Both the position numbers and the translations under genes were made by a program. From a virus, in IMG/VR virus record IMGVR_UViG_3300049893_000864, positions 1 to 54,417 of that record: a stretch of 54,417 bases of DNA, one strand, 5' to 3'. The notes under the pieces are model-generated. The model saw only the letters and a program-made list of their open reading frames with translations. It made no database searches and had not been told where the DNA came from. Below are positions 47,302 to 54,417 of the stretch, in pieces. Each line of letters opens with the position of its first letter. Position 1 is the stretch's first letter.

Positions 47302-47566
47302 ACTTATCCTTAATTTCCCTTAGGTATTTAAGCACACTCCAAATCGCAAGGTCTTGACTTGTAGCATCACGACGATATTCAGTCCAATCAGAACCATGAT
47401 ACGCTTCTATATTTGCCCATACTTCAAGCTTGCCAGTTTCACTGTTAACCATAACAAAGTTTCCATATCCTAGCATACTTTGCAAATAGTCAACAGCAAT
47501 CTCATGACTTTGTTTTCTTGTTAACTCAATCATTTCAACATTAACGGTCTCATGTCGAATTTTCAT
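47288..47566 (-). CDS. Hypothetical protein
   Basis: The 92-residue protein has EIAVDYLQSMLGYGNFVMVN and TGKLEVWANIEA, an alpha/beta pattern with no recognised function. It overlaps gp33 by 14 bases, so it is in the same operon. Confidence 0.65.
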   Translation of the reverse strand: MKIRHETVNVEMIELTRKQSHEIAVDYLQSMLGYGNFVMVNSETGKLEVWANIEAYHGSDWTEYRRDATSQDLAIWSVLKYLREIKDKYGSR

Positions 47567-47757
47567 TTTTTCGCTTTCAAGTTTGCCTTACACACAAATT
47601 TTGGATACTTTGGATTACGTTCATCGAGAATTGCGACGAATTCCACACCATCAATATACTTCACTGCAAAGGGAGTGAACACCTTAACAACATCACCTGA
47701 TGGTTCCAGTTCATATTCAACGGTTGTTAGGTGGTTGCCTTTATAAAATATTTGCAT
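47563..47757 (-). CDS. Small hypothetical protein
   Basis: The 64-residue protein (MQIFYKGNHLTTVEYELEPS) looks like a small beta domain with a Lys-rich end. AGGTACAATGT precedes the ATG, and the gene overlaps both neighbours. No family is recognised. Confidence 0.6.
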   Translation of the reverse strand: MQIFYKGNHLTTVEYELEPSGDVVKVFTPFAVKYIDGVEFVAILDERNPKYPKFVCKANLKAKK

Positions 47758-48068
47758 ACATTGTACCTATCTAATAGTTCATGATATAAGTTCCACCCAC
47801 GCCTATCTTTCTCATTCATGGAATATTGCTTGGCTACTTCATCATCATAAATGAACCTATTGATTTCAGATTCAACCTCTAGGAATTCATCATGAACACA
47901 ATTTCGCCACAATCCAACTGAATTGTTCATTCTGGCATTCTCAAATAACTTTGCTTTTCGCTTGAACAACTCAGAACCCTTTTTAGTAAAAAGTTTAAGT
48001 CCAGCCTCCGGTTTCGGAACAATAGATGAAGTACCAGACATGGCAGTTACCACTGTTATCTGATGCAT
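47727..48068 (-). CDS. Hypothetical protein
   Basis: The 113-residue protein is basic and helical in the middle (LFTKKGSELFKRKAKLFENA) with DEFLEVESEINRFIYDDEVA. The ATG overlaps the upstream TGA (TGATG). No family is recognised. Confidence 0.62.
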   Translation of the reverse strand: MHQITVVTAMSGTSSIVPKPEAGLKLFTKKGSELFKRKAKLFENARMNNSVGLWRNCVHDEFLEVESEINRFIYDDEVAKQYSMNEKDRRGWNLYHELLDRYNVCKYFIKATT

Positions 48069-48373
48069 CAGTTAGCCCCCGGAATAAGAGAAGCAAGTAC
48101 AAGGCCAGAAGTAGCCTGAATGTACTTGTTTACCGTATTTTCAGATGGATGTAGAATACGACCCATCAAGCCGCTACGATGCAACTCGATACGATCTAAC
48201 TTGTCATCCGCCAAAAACGAAAAGGGAATCAACTGTCCAGCAGCTTGACCGGACTGTATTCCCTGAATTATGAAGATGCGAGGATTATCCAAAGTGATAG
48301 CCTTGTCATCTTCTGATACGAATCGACCAATGATGTCCTCACCAGTCATAGTCTTATATACACGAATTTCCAT
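48068..48373 (-). CDS. Lsm/Hfq-like phage protein
   Basis: The 101-residue protein starts MEIRVYKTMTGEDIIGRFVS then EDDKAITLDNPRIFII, the strand pattern of Sm-like folds often found in T4-like phages. It might bind RNA, but this family is not characterised to my knowledge. The start at 48373 has AAAGGTAAACAA before it. Confidence 0.65.
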   Translation of the reverse strand: MEIRVYKTMTGEDIIGRFVSEDDKAITLDNPRIFIIQGIQSGQAAGQLIPFSFLADDKLDRIELHRSGLMGRILHPSENTVNKYIQATSGLVLASLIPGAN

Positions 48374-48384
48374 TTGTTTACCTT

Positions 48385-48687
48385 TCACGAAGCAAAACGA
48401 TTTTCCGACCCAGTAATGATTTCGCACTTGTAAACACCACTACCAAGATCACCAATTCTTGCAACACCACGGAAGTCTACCATTACACTAGACGATCCTG
48501 TTACAATTTCAGAGGGATGTCCGCAGTCAGACAATATACTATCTCCTAGTCTAGCAGTCCCACGATTATTTGTCAAATCATCACTTGATGCAGTTGTGAT
48601 TTCTCCGCCTACCTTTTTGGGTGGATTATGCGAAGGATGATAACATGTACCAAAGGTTCTATCTCCTAATCTAGCGACTCCTCTCAT
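48385..48687 (-). CDS. PAAR-type spike tip protein
   Basis: The 100-residue protein has three related blocks (RGVARLGDRTFGTCYHPSH, RGTARLGDSILSDCGHPSEI, RGVARIGD), with Cys/His residues that can hold a metal ion, as in PAAR proteins and T4 gp5.4. It would sharpen the tip of the gp5-like spike. AGGTGTTAAT precedes the ATG at 48687. It follows the 215-residue Ala/Ser-rich gene. Confidence 0.82.
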   Translation of the reverse strand: MRGVARLGDRTFGTCYHPSHNPPKKVGGEITTASSDDLTNNRGTARLGDSILSDCGHPSEIVTGSSSVMVDFRGVARIGDLGSGVYKCEIITGSENRFAS

Positions 48688-48688
48688 A

Positions 48689-49336
48689 TTAACACCTGAA
48701 TGCTCCAATATTATTGACTTGTGCCGCAAAATTAACAGCGGAACCACTTGAAGATGAAATAACACTCAACTGTGCTGCTCCACCAATTCGGCCAAATACA
48801 TCGCTTTGTAAGCCTTTAATAATTGCTGGAGTCATTGGTGCTGTTGGACCCAATCCACTCATTAAGGATTTTGCTGCTGACATTGCATGACCACTACCAG
48901 CAGTTGAAGGATTTGCAATCATTGCAGCAATTGTCGATGTTGGTAGTTTTGCCAATGAAGCAGCAGCACCAACACAAGTGACGGCCTTAACTGCCGTCAT
49001 CATCGATTGAATTCCAGTAACCATTTTGTCAATAGCTGCATTAACAGCAGTATACATGTTGTTAGCTGTCTGCACAATTGATGCAAGCATAGTAAGACCA
49101 GCATCGGTAATCGACCCAACAAATCCTCTGATTGTAGAGATTATGCTAGAGACACCATCACTAATCTTTGTAAGAGCGGCTTTTATATCGCTCCCGGCAC
49201 CACTCACTCCAGAAAGTCCGGCAAATGTTCCCATGATAGCACAGTTGTTGCCTAAATTCATTGCAAATGATACATGGGCATCCTCTAAGTCGGAAAAACC
49301 AGTAACGAGGGAAGTACTGAATGCTTGACATGCCAT
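48689..49336 (-). CDS. Ala/Ser-rich protein beside PAAR gene
   Basis: The 215-residue protein is rich in Ala, Ser, Gly and Met with hydrophobic helices (SIISTIRGFVGSITDAGLTM, VKAVTCVGAAASLAKL). It may be a spike-associated or delivered virion protein, since similar genes often adjoin PAAR genes. The function is unknown. AAGGATTCACT precedes the ATG. Confidence 0.65.
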   Translation of the reverse strand: MACQAFSTSLVTGFSDLEDAHVSFAMNLGNNCAIMGTFAGLSGVSGAGSDIKAALTKISDGVSSIISTIRGFVGSITDAGLTMLASIVQTANNMYTAVNAAIDKMVTGIQSMMTAVKAVTCVGAAASLAKLPTSTIAAMIANPSTAGSGHAMSAAKSLMSGLGPTAPMTPAIIKGLQSDVFGRIGGAAQLSVISSSSGSAVNFAAQVNNIGAFRC

Positions 49337-49345
49337 AGTGAATCC

Positions 49346-49837
49346 TTAAATGTGATAAAATGAATGGTTTCCAATTGCGGCGATGAACTCCATTTGATTT
49401 GCCCATTTTGGTCTCATATCTGAGCGGTGAAAATTTGTTGCCCTAATTGTGGGCTTCTCACGTCCGCTGATAAAATCCCGAGCCAATTTCATTGTATCCC
49501 TACTGAATCTAATTTGAGTTAAGCCTGTAAATTGAGACTTCTGAAAAACAATACCACAGATTGTATTGGGAAACAGTCTACTTTTCAAGCGATTCATTAC
49601 GACAGAAGCAACTGCTTTCTGTCCTTCAAGACTTTCGCCTCTAGCTTCATGCCAGATCACACTTGCTAAACATTGGTGTGCATCTGGACCCTTGTTTTTC
49701 TTGTCTACCTTTTTTTGCATTGATACATGTTGTTTCCATGCTGAAATTTCTTTGGCAGTGGGTTTCCACGTAATCACTGGTGCGACTGCTTTGAAACATA
49801 TCCCAAACATCATTATAACGATTAGGAGTAATTTCAT
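49346..49837 (-). CDS. SleB/CwlJ-type cell wall hydrolase with N-terminal signal
   Basis: The 163-residue protein starts MKLLLIVIMMFGICFKAV, a signal or anchor sequence, then CLASVIWHEARGESLEGQKA, VASVVMNRLKSRLFPNTICG and FTGL, the Hydrolase_2 (SleB) signature with the HEARGE glutamate. It may be the phage endolysin, exported through the Sec route, or a virion-associated enzyme given the PAAR neighbour. AAAGGACTATA precedes the ATG at 49837. The 155-base gap upstream has no further gene that I can support. Confidence 0.82.
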   Translation of the reverse strand: MKLLLIVIMMFGICFKAVAPVITWKPTAKEISAWKQHVSMQKKVDKKNKGPDAHQCLASVIWHEARGESLEGQKAVASVVMNRLKSRLFPNTICGIVFQKSQFTGLTQIRFSRDTMKLARDFISGREKPTIRATNFHRSDMRPKWANQMEFIAAIGNHSFYHI

Positions 49838-50035
49838 TATAGTCCTTTCGAAAACCCGGTAACGGTTCCGGGTTGACATGCGTTGTCAAAGTAGTTCCTA
49901 TAAGCGCCATGAGGAACTTTCACACGAACGGGATTGGTGTGGCTATGAATCAGAATAGTCTAGTATCTAAGACTGCTCACGATTATATACCTGCCAGTGG
50001 GTGCGAGATACATCGCTTGTTCCTACCCCGATTAC

Positions 50036-51175
50036 CTATTTAGCCATAACTTCTAATCGAGTTGACGCATGGCTAAAATCATAAATGGTATCAATTGGAT
50101 ACCGACGCAGTTCATGCTTCTTCCAGTATTGCTTATAGTTAGGTTCTTGACCCTTGAATTGTTGCATCAACAAGCTAAACAATGCATGACCATTGAACTT
50201 AACTGCGAAATCCTTAACTGAAAGGTGCTTGAACTTCTCGACAATCGCTTCGACTTGCGAACGATAGCCGGCCAATGCTTGCGTCACTTCACGTTCGATT
50301 GCTTCAACACGATCAACTTCCTTACCAATGCTGAACAGAAATGACTTCAGATCATCGATCTTTTCATCGAGAACCATTTCTGCAACATCACGCATACGAA
50401 GTTCAGTAACAGCATGGTGCCGCTTCAAATACCATTCGGTCTTTAACTTTACCCGAACATTACTCTCAGGCCACCAGATTACCCAACCTTCAACACCTTC
50501 AACATTTCGACCATGATCGAGAATGTCATCCAGTGACATATCGGTAATAACGTCGATTGGCTTTACACTAAACCGCTTTGCAAGACCAACCACATCATCC
50601 CAATTCATGTATGAGCCATCGAAATTGTTTCGAACAGCCAACAACACAAATTGTGGAGTGTCACCATAATCGATAACTATTTTGCTGTTAGGCGACGTGT
50701 ATTCAAAGATTGGAGTCCAATCGGTTTTAAGCAAGTACGACGACAATGCTATAACATTGTCATTTGCATTACGATTAGCATCCAATGCAACATCAGAATA
50801 AAATGACTTCTTCGTTTTGAAGAAAACGTGCGATTTACCCTGAGTCGAAACCAATACAGGTTGAATCATCGAACCATCACGTTTATCCATGATGATTACA
50901 GGACCGCCCGGCAAGTTATGTACTTGCGTTTCTTCACGCTCATTCACATTGAAAAACTTCTGGAATGGCGCAGATACGCAGTTACCATACTTATCAAAAA
51001 CAATACCACGACATTCACGGGTATATGGGTTCTTCCAAAAATCAGCATCAGCAACCATATACGAAACAATGGTGAAGATGAAATCCTCACCATTGAAGCG
51101 AACACCTTCACGCTTGAACTTTATCATGTCGTTGTATCGCAACGAATCTAAAGAATCAATATGTGAGGGAAACAT
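50036..51175 (-). CDS. rnlA: T4-type RNA ligase 1
   Basis: The 379-residue protein (T4 Rnl1: 374) has ECRGIVFDKYGNCVSAPFQK, FFNVNERE and the nucleotidyl-transfer motif MDKRDGSMI with K98. GVEGWVIWW and NVRVKLKTEWYLKRH are motifs IV and V. It seals tRNA cut by host anticodon nucleases such as PrrC. It sits after a second RNA ligase and the PseT gene, together a repair cassette. AAAGGTACAAA precedes the ATG. Confidence 0.95.
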   Translation of the reverse strand: MFPSHIDSLDSLRYNDMIKFKREGVRFNGEDFIFTIVSYMVADADFWKNPYTRECRGIVFDKYGNCVSAPFQKFFNVNEREETQVHNLPGGPVIIMDKRDGSMIQPVLVSTQGKSHVFFKTKKSFYSDVALDANRNANDNVIALSSYLLKTDWTPIFEYTSPNSKIVIDYGDTPQFVLLAVRNNFDGSYMNWDDVVGLAKRFSVKPIDVITDMSLDDILDHGRNVEGVEGWVIWWPESNVRVKLKTEWYLKRHHAVTELRMRDVAEMVLDEKIDDLKSFLFSIGKEVDRVEAIEREVTQALAGYRSQVEAIVEKFKHLSVKDFAVKFNGHALFSLLMQQFKGQEPNYKQYWKKHELRRYPIDTIYDFSHASTRLEVMAK

Positions 51176-51189
51176 TTTGTACCTTTCTG

Positions 51190-52182
51190 TTAATCAAACT
51201 TCAATAAGTATCGTGTAGAGATAGCCTTGAAGTGAATTTCCGGGTTGGTGACGCACTTGAATACAATACCTTCTCTTTCACATGAAGGATTGATAATTGA
51301 CTTTCCTTCTGCGAAGGAAATTACTTCTTCGGCACTTTGAAAGTCAAGATACCCAAGAAAAGGAACATGCTCAACATTGTGAAGTGTTGCAAATTCCAAG
51401 CGGTTAACTAGACTCCACGGTTTTTGGCTACAGATGTCCCAAATGTTGAACAAATAAAATTTGTGACCCTTTTGATTCAACCTATTTCCATTAATGCCTT
51501 CACCAACCAATTCACCTTGAAGTGCTAGTGGCGCACCATGTTTTTTGAGTAGATCAATCAATCCTTGTGCCTTTGCTACCAACCAAAATGTATTATCTTC
51601 AGTTTCCTTCAAATCAAGGTTACGGGAGCATACACCAATATAACTAGAATGGTCACGGTAAACTGTCATTGAACTACCATCAAGTTTTTCAGTTACTTCA
51701 AATCTGAGTCCCCTGAATGAATCAAATTCTCGCACAAGGTTTTGGATACGTTCTTCATCAGTCTTTCTAATGAAGGATGGGAAATAGCCCTTAGTTACAC
51801 CTGCCAATTGAGCAGGAAGTGGCTTTTCATACTTCTTGATACCAAGAGCATCGGTAACATCATCACCTTCATTGAAGGTTCCATTAAGAATGGAAATAGG
51901 CAGCACTAATCCCTGACTGACTTGCCCACGCAACGTCACAGTACGTAGCCGCTCACCCTTAACACCTTCGAATTCCCTAGGAACAGTTCCCTTGACAAGA
52001 AATGGAGCAATCTCCATTGGAATCCAAGAATCAATTTCAAAGTAGACTACAAGATCACCAACCTTGAATTCCCCTTTCTTAACCACTACTCGCCAACCGT
52101 CGATTGTAGCAACTTCAATCTTGTCTGCACCCTCAATAGGATTCAATTCAAGAATCTTACGAATAGAAGCTAACTTTCTCAT
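51190..52182 (-). CDS. RNA ligase, DRB0094/Rnl5-like, with N-terminal OB-type domain
   Basis: The 330-residue protein starts MRKLASIRKILELNPIEGAD and has ATIDGWRVVVKKGEF and GDLVVYFEIDSWIP, the N-terminal domain of the DRB0094-type ligase family. The ligase motif is EKLDGSS (Lys at about 166) and EREGIVFK near the end is motif IV. The start at 52182 has GGGTGAT upstream. The family seals nicked RNA. Having it beside Rnl1 gives two ligases of different type in one cassette. Confidence 0.88.
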   Translation of the reverse strand: MRKLASIRKILELNPIEGADKIEVATIDGWRVVVKKGEFKVGDLVVYFEIDSWIPMEIAPFLVKGTVPREFEGVKGERLRTVTLRGQVSQGLVLPISILNGTFNEGDDVTDALGIKKYEKPLPAQLAGVTKGYFPSFIRKTDEERIQNLVREFDSFRGLRFEVTEKLDGSSMTVYRDHSSYIGVCSRNLDLKETEDNTFWLVAKAQGLIDLLKKHGAPLALQGELVGEGINGNRLNQKGHKFYLFNIWDICSQKPWSLVNRLEFATLHNVEHVPFLGYLDFQSAEEVISFAEGKSIINPSCEREGIVFKCVTNPEIHFKAISTRYLLKFD

Positions 52183-52206
52183 TTTATCACCCAATATAAT
52201 TAATCA

Positions 52207-53112
52207 TTAAAACCTCACATAAGGGTTGCCGACTTGAAACACCTTCAAGCCGATTTCACGCCACATATCACAGACTTGTGGACGATCATCAATAACACCA
52301 ACAACGTTGTATCTTGGTGCTACATGCTCCCAAAACAATTCATTCTTGACAATTGCATCCTTCCTCATGTCGCCCTTGGTACGCATGATCAATTCATCGT
52401 ATGGAATGTAGTTCTTTTCGAGCCATTCCTTACTTTCATTGTAGCACACACCATCACGACCAGATAGAACAATGATATTTGCTCCAGCTAGGTTCATCGC
52501 ACAAACAAACCCTCGTACTGAGTTATCAACCTTATCCTCACCGACCTTCGCCCAATCATATGCCTTTCGATTTACCGTGTGAGCCAAAGTCCCGTCAAGG
52601 TCAACCATTACGGCAGACACAAGACTCGGATTTGGAACATAAACCTTTAGATCAGGAAATTCCTTACGGAAACGTTCGTATTGTTCAGCGATAACCTTCA
52701 TACCGACACCATTCGGTCGGCGGGCATCACGCTTGAAAGCTTCTTCAAGAGAAATAGGAAAAAGCTTAATGTCAACCTGATAACCAAGACCAGTAAGCTT
52801 GTCAATGAGCGCATCACGACGAACTTTATCAAGATTGGTATCAGCAATGATCAAATCAAGACCAAAGTCAGCCGCTTTCGCAATCTTCAGATCACATTGT
52901 TCAGTGACAAGGGGTTCATCTTTCCAGTTCCACAAATCCCACTGCACACCTTGACGACCAGTATATTGTTCAGCAGGAAAATTAGCCTGAATCATTTCCT
53001 CACGAACATAATCACGGCACACAACATCAATATATGGATTTCGCTTTTGTTCTTGTTCAGCCCAAAAGGTCTTACCAGATGCAGAAATACCGACACAAAT
53101 AGTTGCTTTCAT
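52207..53112 (-). CDS. pseT: Polynucleotide kinase / phosphatase PseT
   Basis: The 301-residue protein, the same length as T4 Pnkp, has an N-terminal P-loop GISASGKT (8-15) for the 5'-kinase and a C-terminal HAD motif VDLDGTLA (D171, D173) for the 3'-phosphatase. It heals the RNA ends that the ligases downstream join. It has its own consensus promoter (P23) and AAAGGACTATTCA before the ATG. Confidence 0.96.
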   Translation of the reverse strand: MKATICVGISASGKTFWAEQEQKRNPYIDVVCRDYVREEMIQANFPAEQYTGRQGVQWDLWNWKDEPLVTEQCDLKIAKAADFGLDLIIADTNLDKVRRDALIDKLTGLGYQVDIKLFPISLEEAFKRDARRPNGVGMKVIAEQYERFRKEFPDLKVYVPNPSLVSAVMVDLDGTLAHTVNRKAYDWAKVGEDKVDNSVRGFVCAMNLAGANIIVLSGRDGVCYNESKEWLEKNYIPYDELIMRTKGDMRKDAIVKNELFWEHVAPRYNVVGVIDDRPQVCDMWREIGLKVFQVGNPYVRF

Positions 53113-53138
53113 TGAATAGTCCTTTCACCAATTCGCAT

Positions 53139-53167
53139 ATTATACCAAATTTGGGTTTATTTGTCAA
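53139..53167 (-). promoter_or_regulatory. Early sigma70 promoter P23 (TTGACA-17-TATAAT)
   Basis: Both hexamers are perfect, with a 17-base spacer and TGG extension. It has the same TTGACAAATAA context as the accessory island array. It drives the RNA repair cassette 53112-50036. Confidence 0.92.
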
Positions 53168-53586
53168 TACCCTATTTCCAGAGTGATAGGTTCATTTTTC
53201 CCCACTGTAGCCTGTAGAATTTGCATCAAATCACCAAATGCAATCCTTGATTTCATGACCATATCTTCGCTTTTATCGTAGCCAACCAAGATACATCCAT
53301 CAGTATCTTCTGCGTATGATCCATTATGTATTCTGATTCCATCAAATCCCGGCACGTTAACAACTAACGGCATGATCTTCTTGAAGCGATTTGACATCGA
53401 AAGAATGACCTTGTATATACCGGCAGGAATAGCTGTCTTTCCTTTTATCTTCCATTGTGCGACAGGAACTCCGGGAAGTTCCCGGACAACATCTTCCAAA
53501 GTCCAACTAAAGTGTTTGCCATCAATAAGCAGTTCACCAATTGTTGATTTTGCGGATGACTTATTTCTTTTGATTGTTAATTTCAT
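53164..53586 (-). CDS. DUF5675-family protein
   Basis: The 140-residue protein starts MKLTIKRNKSSAKSTIGELL and has WTLEDVVRELPG, KGKTAIPAGIYKVIL and VPGFDGIRIHNGSYAEDTDG then CILVG, the DUF5675 pattern. An L,D-transpeptidase-like fold has been suggested for similar folds, but no function is established that I know. The start at 53586 has GGGAGGATTGGG upstream. It overlaps the SLOG gene by 26 bases. Confidence 0.75.
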   Translation of the reverse strand: MKLTIKRNKSSAKSTIGELLIDGKHFSWTLEDVVRELPGVPVAQWKIKGKTAIPAGIYKVILSMSNRFKKIMPLVVNVPGFDGIRIHNGSYAEDTDGCILVGYDKSEDMVMKSRIAFGDLMQILQATVGKNEPITLEIGY

Positions 53587-54049
53587 CCCAATCCTCCCAA
53601 ACATTGATAATTGGTTTCTTAACCTTATTGGCATATCTTATGCAATTTGCCGTTCCACCCTTGCTTCCATTCCATAATGCCAACACTAATGCACTATGAT
53701 CTACCATCCATTCATTGCGTAATTGCATCTTATATGGATGCCAATCACCTTCACATACAATTACAACTTCATCAGCCTTTTCCAAATAACTATGGTATGC
53801 TTCCTTCATGCGATCCGGCCATGTTCTTTCTTGACCCTTGAATGGTACAGCAGCAGTTAATGGAATTTGAAGATTCAATGCTGCGACGGCAATCGCCTGA
53901 TCCCAACCTAAAGCCATTCCAGATATAACTCTAGTAGGAGACATCTTAACCAAACAATATGTAGCGAAACAACAAAGTTTTTCCAAATCGAAATTGTCAT
54001 ATCCACCAAGCTTGTCAGGTCGATGACCAGTACCACAAATTGTACTCAT
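53561..54049 (-). CDS. SLOG/YspA-family nucleotide-binding protein
   Basis: The 162-residue protein has CGTGHRPDKLGG, VISGMALGWDQAIAVAAL, VPFKGQERTWP, RNEWMVDHS and NGSKGGTANCIRYA, the Rossmann-like SLOG pattern of the YpsA/YspA group. SLOG domains bind nucleotide ligands, including NAD-derived signals in defence systems, so a phage copy might sense or sequester such a ligand; this is inference. GGGGGTGTT precedes the ATG. Confidence 0.78.
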   Translation of the reverse strand: MSTICGTGHRPDKLGGYDNFDLEKLCCFATYCLVKMSPTRVISGMALGWDQAIAVAALNLQIPLTAAVPFKGQERTWPDRMKEAYHSYLEKADEVVIVCEGDWHPYKMQLRNEWMVDHSALVLALWNGSKGGTANCIRYANKVKKPIINVWEDWDEINNQKK

Positions 54050-54060
54050 AACACCCCCAA

Positions 54061-54086
54061 ATGAAAACGGGGCCGTTAAGCCCCGT
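54061..54086 (-). terminator. Rho-independent terminator
   Basis: The minus strand reads ACGGGGC-TTAACG-GCCCCGT then TTTCATTT, between the secreted protein gene and the SLOG gene. Confidence 0.85.
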
Positions 54087-54107
54087 CCGAACCCACCTCG
54101 GCTCTTT

Positions 54108-54305
54108 TTACTTCTTTGCTGCGGTTGGCGCAGCGGCAGGTGTAGCCTTTACAGCTTTAGCCTTCTTAGCCTTCTTCGCCTTCTTGTCAGCCTTTACGAC
54201 TGTCTTTGCTGCAACGGGAGCAGCAGGAGTAGGTGAAACAACTTGTGCGAAAGCGGCAGTTTGACCAAGTGCTAGACTCAATGCCAATGCCACGATCAAC
54301 TTCAT
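54108..54305 (-). CDS. Secreted Lys/Ala/Pro-rich small protein
   Basis: The 65-residue protein starts MKLIVALALSLALGQTAAFA, a clear Sec signal peptide with an AFA-Q cleavage site. The mature 45 residues are Ala, Lys, Pro and Val (KADKKAKKAKKAKAV), histone H1-like in composition. AGGAGAAGTATC gives the start at 54305. A late promoter at 54347 and a terminator after the gene make it a single late unit. A role in the periplasm at lysis or in DNA binding is speculative. Confidence 0.75.
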   Translation of the reverse strand: MKLIVALALSLALGQTAAFAQVVSPTPAAPVAAKTVVKADKKAKKAKKAKAVKATPAAAPTAAKK

Positions 54306-54346
54306 GATACTTCTCCTATAGGGGTTATGATGTAATACTGCTTTAT

Positions 54347-54354
54347 TATTTATG
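54347..54354 (-). promoter_or_regulatory. T4-type late promoter motif CATAAATA
   Basis: CATAAATA on the minus strand lies 41 bases before the ATG of the secreted protein, in the short gap after the end of the previous gene. Confidence 0.65.
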
Positions 54355-54370
54355 CATTTCTCACGCTCCA

Positions 54371-54417
54371 TTACTGGAGTTTTTGCGTAGCAACAGCAGC
54401 TACGAGATTTCCATCAG
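54371..54417 (-). CDS. C-terminal end of an unidentified protein
   Basis: A minus-strand frame enters from the right edge and ends DGNLVAAVATQKLQ-stop at 54371. Only about 15 residues are visible; the late promoter follows immediately. It is too short for a family call. Confidence 0.5.
   Translation of the reverse strand, partial: DGNLVAAVATQKLQ

Noticed and set aside
49647-49910. An 87-residue frame overlapping the start of the SleB-type gene
   Set aside because: It is out of frame with a clearly recognised hydrolase that has its own binding site and signal peptide.
49982-50010. TATAAT at 49982-49987 (minus) as a promoter for the SleB-type gene
   Set aside because: No acceptable -35 lies 16-19 bases upstream (TATCTC at 17), unlike the consensus array.

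Overview
The window is part of the genome of a large T4-superfamily myovirus (contractile-tailed phage) of a Gram-negative bacterium. The basis is recognisable T4-type baseplate wedge proteins (gp6, gp7-like, gp8, gp25, gp53), hub proteins (gp26-like, gp27-like, gp5-like, gp48/54-like), the 33-59-32 cluster in T4 order, the head-completion nuclease gp4, RNA ligase 1, PseT kinase/phosphatase and T4-type late promoters (T/C/A)ATAAATA. I cannot name the species or host. No bacterial chromosomal genes, tRNA genes, CRISPR arrays or insertion sequences were seen.

Layout. (1) 1-21135, minus strand: tail fibre/adhesin, collagen-like fibre, a giant DUF4815 protein, gp8, gp7-like, gp6, gp25, a tape-measure-like protein carrying a peptidoglycan-cleaving domain, a gp26-like tail chaperone with a probable programmed -1 frameshift into a small second frame, a tail-tube-fold protein and a structural protein. 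(2) 21254-26846, minus strand: overlapping small genes, many of them membrane proteins, plus a 2H phosphoesterase resembling anti-CBASS Acb1. (3) 26874-39829, minus strand: an accessory island of tiny genes, visibly richer in GC in its middle, in which most units have their own near-consensus sigma70 promoter (TTGACA-17-NATAAT) and several have their own hairpin terminator. It encodes two kinase-like proteins, a GP88-family protein, a possible cysteine peptidase/transglutaminase-like protein and many unknowns. It also holds about 0.9 kb without genes, containing a promoter-to-terminator unit of about 420 nt that looks like a structured non-coding RNA, and a second, repeat-built structured region. 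(4) 39819-40744, minus: a tandem paralogue pair and gp4. (5) 40818-45059, plus strand, behind a perfect TATAAATA late promoter: gp48/54-like, gp53 with an inserted SGYSG tract, gp27-like hub and a gp5-like spike without lysozyme. (6) 45095-54417, minus: gp32, gp59, gp33, small genes, an Lsm-like protein, a PAAR spike tip, a SleB-type hydrolase, a three-gene RNA-repair cassette (PseT, RnlA, DRB0094-type ligase) behind a consensus early promoter, a DUF5675 protein, a SLOG-family protein and a secreted Lys/Ala-rich protein.

How it fits together: the sigma70 promoters should be read by unmodified host polymerase on entry and express takeover and counter-defence proteins (kinases, 2H phosphoesterase, RNA repair). 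gp33 with late promoters should then switch on the tail and baseplate genes. The strongest unusual observations are the frameshift signal in the gp26-like chaperone, the promoter array that also supplies stop codons and a shared GVDK C-terminus to upstream genes, the candidate large ncRNA, and SGYSG repeats scattered through three different virion proteins.
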